Positions 56,326-64,000 of a stretch of DNA of 64,000 nucleotides are shown here, piece by piece. The notes beneath the pieces are model-generated. The model was not told the origin of the DNA. It was given only the letters and a program-made list of their open reading frames with translations, and made no database searches. Origin of the DNA: Paulownia fortunei (Eukaryota > Streptophyta > Magnoliopsida > Lamiales > Paulowniaceae); NCBI GenBank assembly GCA_019321725.1, contig CM033106.1:19628551-19692550 (forward strand). Direction: 5' to 3'. Position 1 is the stretch's first letter, and the number at the start of each line of letters is the position of its first letter. Position numbers and translations under genes: made by a program.

Positions 56326-59230
56326 TGTAACACCCCCATTCCTACACAACCATACTCTGTAACACCCCCATTCCTATACAACCATATATATTATATAATT
56401 TGACGAGATAGAGCTTGTGTGCACGTGCAATATATTTGTTTTTTTTTAACATTTTAAGAAAAGTTAAATCACTTCTTACATACACAACCCTGTTTAAAAT
56501 AGAAGGATCGTATTTATATAAAAACACAACACCCACAATGACCACAATATTTACATACTTATTTACAGTAAAGTTTTAAAAGAGAAATATAGTACCAATC
56601 TAAAAACATAATACACCAGACTCAAAATATAACAAGCCAACAAAATTGCCCAACAGGTCGTCATCCATGTACACACTCCCTCAAACACCTGTAGGAGGTC
56701 CAACAGTCGACCAGCCAGCCAAAGATGCTTCAAGCATCATCGTACTCACCTACAATGCATAAACTATATGAGCTAACGCTCAGCAAGTAAATATTATGCA
56801 TGTCAAAGAATAATCCACAATATCAAGTCATGCAACTCAAAATGCTATGCTCACAATGCAATTTTATGCATCAAAATATTTCTCTCAAAATCATTTCTTT
56901 CTTGGCCCCCTGACCAACGCTACTATCCCATGCACCGGAAAAGAGCTCTGTACACCGCCATAATCTAATGGCCAATAATCATATAAGCATTCAAATCCAT
57001 GCATACTCATACGCATGCAAATCCATGCACGCGAACCTGCAAATCCATGCATAAAATCATGCAATCCATGCATGCTTCGGTGCACTAGTAGTGGTCAACA
57101 AATCCTTTCTCTGAATCATGCCATGCATTGCAAGATTTATCACAATGCTCGTATATGATGCATGCACATGCTAATGACAATGCCCATGTATGTATGCTCA
57201 ATGGAGAGCCCTCTACTATGCACATATGATTTATGATATTACATATAATTCACACATCTACTATGTCTATGCATTGTAGTTGCAAATGAATCTTTACTTA
57301 CCTTTCACTTGGTTGGTGGCTTAGTCTAAATTTGTTTAGTATTCCTCTCCAACCTTAGATGTAAAATAGCCTGTAATATTACCCAACATCAAGCACCATT
57401 CCCAATTTGACAAGTTGAAAGCACAAAATCTCATACTAGACCTTAAACACCAAGCTATAAGCTAACAATCAAGCTTTCACAAACTAGAACCCAATATAGC
57501 CCCTCAAATACCTCAATTTCTCATCTTAAATGCATGCAAACATCATGTAATTGAAGTATTATAGCTCTAATAGCATGTACCTAATTTTTAACACTCAATA
57601 GCAACATATCAAGGTTGAAACATGCTAAGTGATCAAATGTGGCAGATTCACATTTTCATATTTTCTTACTGTCAAGTTTAGTTGCATGATAATTTTAACA
57701 TCCCTAAGCATATCCAATCACTCCCAAATTTTTACCACACTTATATAACATGTATATAAATGTAAACATATCATATAATTGCTAAAAATCACGGATATAG
57801 TTTCCCAAGTTCAGCTCTCTTCACGACGTACTGAAACAGATTGTTTCCTACCGTGACAGTTTTGCACACTTCATGACATTAATGGTTTTGGCACCCTTAA
57901 GTATATTCAATCACTCCAAAATTTTCACCATACTTAGATAACATATATAAGGAGACAACCAGGTCATATTATTACCAAAAATAATTTATTTATCTCCCTT
58001 AATTCAGTTTCCTTCACAGCACACCAAAACAGATTTTGCTATTTTGGCAGTTTGAGTGTTTCTCCAATATCATTCTCTATTTCAATTTCCAACTGATAAA
58101 ACTTCATTCCAATACTCTTAACTCATATATGGTCATGTAAATGGTAATAATTATAGGTTTTATTCAACATAACATACACTTTTGAAGCCTAAAACACAAG
58201 AAAACAGTAAGATGACAGTTTCTGCCACAAGTATTTCCTATTAAGTGTTTGTAATCAAAAACCCTTTTTTTTGTGCACCAAAGTCTAACTAAAAACTTCC
58301 TAACACTTTTATAAGAGATATTGAAAGCTTAATAAACCATAAAACCATTCATAATAATCTGAAAACCAAAGGCAAAACCGTAGATAAGTGTTACCTATGC
58401 AGATTTTGAGGCTAACTTGATGGTAATCACTTCTTCTTTGCTTTTCTTGCTTTTATTTCAACTTGGAATCAATTTGGATCACTTGGAGACCTTAAGGTGT
58501 GTGTTTGGAAGATGAAAATGGCTGAAATGAGGGTCTGGTCGTTGCTTAAGGGTGAAGGGTTTGAGGTGTTAGCTTGAGATGTTAGCTTAAGCTTAATAAG
58601 AAAGCATGAGGTGGCAAGTAAATGGTAAAATCTGATTTTCTCCCTTATCATGCAGCCCTAATCTTGTGTGTGTCACCTATTTTTATTTGGTTGCAACCTA
58701 TCTTAGTCACCATTCATTCCCATAGTTAATTCCTATGTCCGTTCATTCGATCTCCAAATTAATTCGCATCCGATTCTTAAAGAATTATCTAGTTTGCATT
58801 TCTAAAATCATATGCACATATGGGCCTTGTAATATGACACTTAATCACATTATATCATGTCCAATATCCCAAGTATGCTAATTTACAAATATATACTTTT
58901 GAAATAACTTGATCAAATCAAATTAAACTGTATAAGCTTACTAGTAACACTTTTAACACTTCCAAAATTATAACCTATATATACCATCTATATCTAATAT
59001 TGATCCACCTCATTTTCTTCTTATTTCAATACAAAATCAACTACTTAGATTAGGAAATTCAATAACTAATACCGTGCAAGAACTTCAGAATTAAGTTTAA
59101 TATTTAAGAATATCGTATAAAATGAAATAAATTATGCAATGTCAATAGAAATGCAAATAGCATATAAAATTAACACATAATGCATGAATCATATTTGGCC
59201 ATGTGAGTAGTAAGAGACTCGGGTATCACA
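56326..59230 (-). repeat. GyE 5' LTR (subfamily I)
   Basis: TGTAACACCCC to GGGTATCACA. Its left edge carries a 32-bp tandem duplication (56326-56357, repeated from 56358). It shares rare bases with the LTR at 61127 (for example GTAAACATATC, GACGTACTG, AATTTATTTATCTCCC), which lies in inverted direction 1.9 kb away. The 3' LTR of GyE is missing. Confidence 0.9.
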
Positions 59231-61126
59231 CCCGGATCGCAAATCAATTTTTGAAAATATAGTTGCACCCTTAAGCTGATCAAATAAATCATCAATCCTA
59301 GGTAGAGGATATTTATTCTTGATTGTGACTTTATTTAAATTCTCGGTAGTTAATACACAATCTCATTGTACCATCCTTCTTACGTACAAATAGAAGTAGT
59401 GCACCCCACGGTGAAAAGTTAGGTCTGATAAAACCTTTATCTAGCAGCTCCTACAATTATATCTTCAATTTTCAACTCAGATGGAGCTATTCTATATGGA
59501 GCTTTAGAGATTGAAGGTCCTGGATATAGGTCAATAACAAACTTTATCTCACAGTCGGGTGGTAGCTTATGGAGATCATCTGGAAACACTTTAGGGTATT
59601 CGTGAACTACTGGCACTTCATTAAGGGTTGGAGAGTGTTGTTCTTCTATATTCATGACACTTACCAAATAACCTTCACAGCCACTATCCAACAATCTTTA
59701 TGTTTTCAATGCTGATATTATTAGAAATTTAAATCTTGCCACGATCCAATAAAAGTGAAAGGCTCTTCTCAAGAAGGTTGAAATGTCATTGTCTTTAATG
59801 GAAATCTATAGTAGCACCATACTTTGACAACCAATACATACCCAAAATGATATCGTAGTCATTTGTGGCCAATACAAATCAGATCAACATATAGTTCTCT
59901 ATTTTCAATGGGATTGCATAGGCTCTTAAAATTTGGTTGGTTTGTTTTGAATCTTCAGAGAGAATCATTACATTATAACCAACCTCAGTTGTATTAAGTA
60001 CCCTACCCAACCTCTTCACATACTCAATAGATGCAAATGAATATGTAGCTCCGGAATCAAATAATACAAATATTGAGTACCAGAGATAGAAATTTTATTT
60101 ATTACCACAGATGGGTTTGCCTTGCATCTGCTCTGGTGATGGTGAAAACTCTGGCCGACACTTTCTTTATCCTATAGGATTTGAATCTTTTGGGCATGCT
60201 CTGGAAATATGTTTGACTTTTCCACACACGTAGCATGTTCTAAAATTTGCTAGGCATGCTCCACTATGCTGGCTACCACATTTAGGTATGTAGATTGTAG
60301 TATTGGTGCTTTACTTTGATCCACCCTTTGGCACTTATTTTGATCCCACTATTATTGTCCTTGTCTTGGTTGGAAGTTAGATTTTTGATTTTGAGCTTGA
60401 AAATGTCTCTTTTTCTCACCTGCAACCCATTTTTGCCCTTGTTCTTTCTTAAATGGGCATCGAGTTTCCTAAGCACGAGTAATTCTTAGTTCAGTTTGTT
60501 CAACAACAAATGTTCTTTCAGCAACCTGCGAATATGTTACTCCTTAAACTCCTGCCTTATTTACATCCCTACATAACTCTAGTCTCAAGCCTTCAAAGAA
60601 TCTTTCAAACTCCAATGCATTATTGCTGACAATATTGGGGCAGATAATTATTCAAACTTGCGAATATACCCCCCAACTGTCATAGTTCCCTGCCGCAACT
60701 GTATAAATTCATTTTTTCATTGCACGAACTGGAGCCGTGAAATATTTATTTTGAAATAACTCTTTAAATCTATCCCAGGTCATCATAGTCGTGTCTTCTA
60801 TGCTCCTTATTATGTCCCACCAGTGTCTAGCACTTCCTCGAAGCATAAAAGATGCACACTTTACTTTCTCTTCTTCTGAAACTCTGTTATAAAGAAATAT
60901 ATTCTCTAGAGTTCTCAACCAGTCTTCTGCAGCTATGGGATCTAATACATCTTTAAATGTTGGTGGGTTTAGTTTTCTGAATATTTCTTCAACTATCTCC
61001 CCCTGTTCTGCACAAGGTTGTGACTATTTATTCACCCTTCGGTTGTCCACCCATATCCCCTAATGGATGAGTTGTTGGATTTGTTGTGACTATCGCTAAA
61101 AAAGATCTGTCAATTGACTAATTATA
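59231..61126 (-). pseudogene. GyH: older gypsy gag-protease-RT remnant
   Basis: A further gypsy element on the minus strand. From the right: Gag N-terminus (about 60960-61120), capsid part open at 60709-60918 (MLRGSARHWWDIIRS, WDRFKELFQNKYFTAPV), basic tail and half-knuckle (60282-60476), zinc-knuckle remains (about 60200-60260), damaged protease (59700-60110), and the protease-RT linker and RT start (59231-59694: PPTLNEV-like, VFPDDLHKLPPDCEIKFVID). Many small deletions and stops. GyE was inserted in its RT at 59231, and another LTR in its gag start at 61127. Confidence 0.8.
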
Positions 61127-64000
61127 TGTGATACCCGAGCCTCTTACTACTCACATGGCCAAATATGGTTCATGCATCACATGTTAATTTTATATGCTAT
61201 TTGCATTTCTATTGACATTGCATAATTTATTTCATTTTATACGACATTCTTGAATATTAAACTTAATTCTGAAGCTCTTGCACGATATTAGTTATTGAAT
61301 TTCTTAATCTAAGTAGTTGATTTTATATTGAAATAAGAAGAAAATGAGGTGGATCAATATTAGATATAGATGAGATATATAGGTTATAATTTTGGAAGTG
61401 TTAAAAGTGTTACTAGTAACCCTATACGGTTTAATTTGATTTGATCAAGTTATTTCAAAAAGTATATATTTGTAAATTAACATACTTGGGATATTGGACA
61501 TGATATAATATAATTTAAGTGTCATATTACATGGCCCTTATGTGCATATGATTTTAGAAATGCAAACTAGATAATTCTTTAAGAATCGGATGCGAATCGA
61601 TTTGGAAATCGAATGAACGGACATAGGAATTACCTATGGGAATGAATGGTGATTAAGATAGGTTGCAACCAAATAAAAATAGATGAGACACACAAGATTA
61701 GGGCTGCAAGATAAGGGAGAAAATCAGATTTGCCATTTACTTGCCACCTCATGCTTTCTTATTAAGCTTAAGCTAACATCTCAAGCTAACACCTCAAACC
61801 CTTCACCCTTAAGCAACGACCAGACCCTCATTTCAGCCATTTTCATCTTCCAAACACACACCTTAAGGTCTCCAAGTGATCCAAATTGATTCCAAGTTGA
61901 AATAAAAGCAAGAAAAGCAAAGAAGAAGTGATTACCATCAAGTTAGCCTCAAAATCTGCATAGGTAACACTTATCTACGGTTTTGCCTTTGGTTTTTCAG
62001 ATTATTATGAATGGTTTTATGGTTTATTAAGCTTTCAATATCTCTTATAAAAGTGTTAGGAAGTTTTTAGTTAGACTTTGGTGCACAAAAAAGGGTTTTT
62101 GATTACAAACACTTAATAGGAAATACTTGTGGCAGAAACTGTCATCTTACTGTTTTCTTGTGTTTAGGCTTCAAAAGTGTATGTTATGTTGAATAAAACC
62201 TATAATTATTACCATTTACATGACCATATATGAGTTAAGAGTATTGGAATGAAGTTTTATCAGTTGGAAATTGAAATAGAGAATGATATTGGAGAAACAC
62301 TCAAACTGCCAAAATAGCAAAATCTGTTTTGGTGTGATGTGAAGGAAACTGAATTAAGGGAGATAAATAAATTATTTTTGGTAATAATATGACCTGGTTG
62401 TCTCCTTATATATGTTATCTAAGTATGGTGAAAATTTTGGAGTGATTGAATATACTTAAGGGTGCCAAAACCATTAATGTCATGAAGTGTGCAAAACTGT
62501 CACGGTAGGAAACAATCTGTTTCAGTACGTCGTGAAGAGAGCTGAACTTGGGAAACTATATCCGTGATTTTTAGCAATTATATGATATGTTTACATTTAT
62601 ATACATGTTATATAAGTGTGGTAAAAATTTGGGAGTGATTGGATATGCTTAGGGATGTTAAAATTATCATGCAACTAAACTTGACAGTAAGAAAATATGA
62701 AAATGTGAATCTGCCACACTTGATCACTTAGCATGTTTCAACCTTGATATGTTGCTATTGAGTGTTAAAAATTAGGTACATGCTATTAGAGCTATAATAC
62801 TTCAATTACATGATGTTTGAATGCATTTAAGATGAGAAATTGAGGTATTTGAGGGGCTATATTGGGTTCTAGTTTGTGAAAGCTTGATTGTTAGCTTATA
62901 GCTTGGTGTTTAAGGTCTAGTATGAGATTTTGTGCTTTCAACTTGTCAAATTGGGAATGGTGCTTGATGTTGGGTAATATTACAGGCTATTTTACATCTA
63001 AGGTTGGAGAGGAATACTAAACAAATTTAGACTAAGCCACCAACCAAGTAAAAGGTAAGTAAAGATTCATTTGCAACCACAATCATAGACATAGTAGATG
63101 TGTGAATTATATGTGATATCATAAATCATATGTGCATAGTAGAGGGCTCTCCATTGAGCATACATACATGGGCATTGTCATTAGTACGTGCATGCATCAT
63201 ATACGCGCATTGTGATAAATCTTGCATTGCACGGCATGATTATGAGAAAGGAAAATATTTTGCTGACCACTATTAGTGCACCGAAGCATGCATGGATTTG
63301 CATGGTTTATGCATGGATTTGCAGGTTCGCGTGCATGGATTTGCATGCGTATGAGTATGCATGGATTTGCATGCTTATATGATTATTAGCCATTGGATTA
63401 TGGCGGTATACAGATCTCTTTTCCGGTGTATGGGATAGTAGCGTTGGTCAGGGGCCCAAGAAAGAAATAATTTTGAGAGAAATATTTTGATGCATAAAAT
63501 TGTATTGTGAGCATAGCATGTTGAGTTGCATGACTTGATATTGTGGATTATTCTTTTACATGCATAATCTTTACTTGCTGAGCGTTAGCTCATATAGTTT
63601 ATGCATTGTAGGTGAGTACGACGATGCTTGAAGCATCTTTGGCTGGTTGGTCGGCTGTTGGAGCTCCTGCAGGTGTTTGAGGGAGTGTGTACATGGATGA
63701 CGACCTGTTGGGCTATTTTGTTGGCTTGTTATATTTTGAGTCTGGTGTATTATGTTTTTAGAGTGGTACTATATTTCTCTTTTAAAACTTTACTGTAAAT
63801 AAGTATGTAATTATGTGGTCGTTATGGGTGTTGTGTTTTTATATAATACTGATCCTTCTATTTTAAACAGGGTTGTGTATGTAAGAAGTGATTTAGCTTT
63901 TCTTAAAATGTTAAAAAAAAGTAAATAAATAAATATTCCATGCATGCACATAGGTTCTATCATGTCAAATTATACAATATATATGGTTGTGTAGGAATGG
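61127..64000 (+). repeat. Gypsy LTR (subfamily I), plus direction, cut by the window end
   Basis: Starts TGTGATACCCGAGC and ends at the window edge within the last dozen bases of the LTR (TTGTGTAGGAATGG; about ten bases remain to the usual end). The left target flank is TTATA (61122-61126). Whether a solo LTR or the 5' LTR of a plus-strand element follows cannot be seen. It contains the hairpin TGAGCGTTAGCTCA at 63579-63592 and the ATGCAAATCC-type repeats at 63285-63380. Confidence 0.9.

Overview
The window looks like heterochromatic nuclear DNA of a flowering plant, most likely a eudicot. It is AT-rich and I recognise no host gene. The recognisable coding matter is decayed Ty3/gypsy (chromovirus-like and Athila-like) and Ty1/copia retrotransposon sequence, plus one fragment of the plant DUF4283 family often tied to LINE-1 elements. 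The species cannot be named from sequence alone. One run of exactly 100 Ns (35828-35927) is a scaffold gap. I found no new enzymatic or defence system; the interest lies in the nesting of elements, recombination between them, and conserved short motifs inside LTRs.

Left half (1-31387) is a Russian-doll nest, from oldest to youngest. (1) An Athila-like element, minus strand (28762-30512). (2) Gy1, a chromovirus-like gypsy element, minus strand, inserted in the Athila RT: internal part 1-3459, 5' LTR 3460-4928 resuming at 27114-28761. (3) Copia1, plus strand, inserted in the Gy1 LTR (4929-27108). (4) GyA, a gypsy element, minus strand, inserted in the copia1 3' LTR (10373-25179) with a perfect 5-bp duplication ATGCT on both sides. 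(5) GyB, a gypsy element of a different LTR subfamily, inserted in GyA gag (from 17443). The right-hand LTR of GyA/GyB (22323-25179) is a mosaic: GyB-like on the left, GyA-like on the right. This explains why the 5' end of GyA is missing. A small rearranged LTR of another family (called S here) sits at 1957-2948.

Middle (30513-47712). A truncated Athila-like LTR (30513-31387), a DUF4283 fragment (31388-31820), a minus-strand copia LTR (31821-35827) split by a clean S solo LTR (32861-34986, duplication CAATT), the gap, a minus-strand non-autonomous Athila-like fragment (35928-37930), and copia2 (37965-45704). Copia2 is cut by a solo LTR of its own family (38446-41973), which is itself cut by a second S solo LTR (39526-40950, duplication ATTAA). 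Then come a decayed LTR-like piece and the 3' part of a further copia 5' LTR with its primer-binding site.

Right part (47713-64000). A non-autonomous Athila-like element (47713-54108) with two LTRs, a tRNA-Asp-type primer-binding site and a 321-codon gag/protease remnant; its 3' LTR is cut and fused to the RT of GyE, a minus-strand gypsy element (54109-59230) whose 5' LTR is complete. GyE lies in an older gypsy element, GyH (59231-61126), which is also hit by an LTR of the GyA/GyE type in the opposite direction (61127-64000). No element in the window appears able to move by itself: every pol I can read has stops, frameshifts, deletions or missing domains. The best-kept coding stretches are the GyA integrase and the GyE gag-protease-RT frame.
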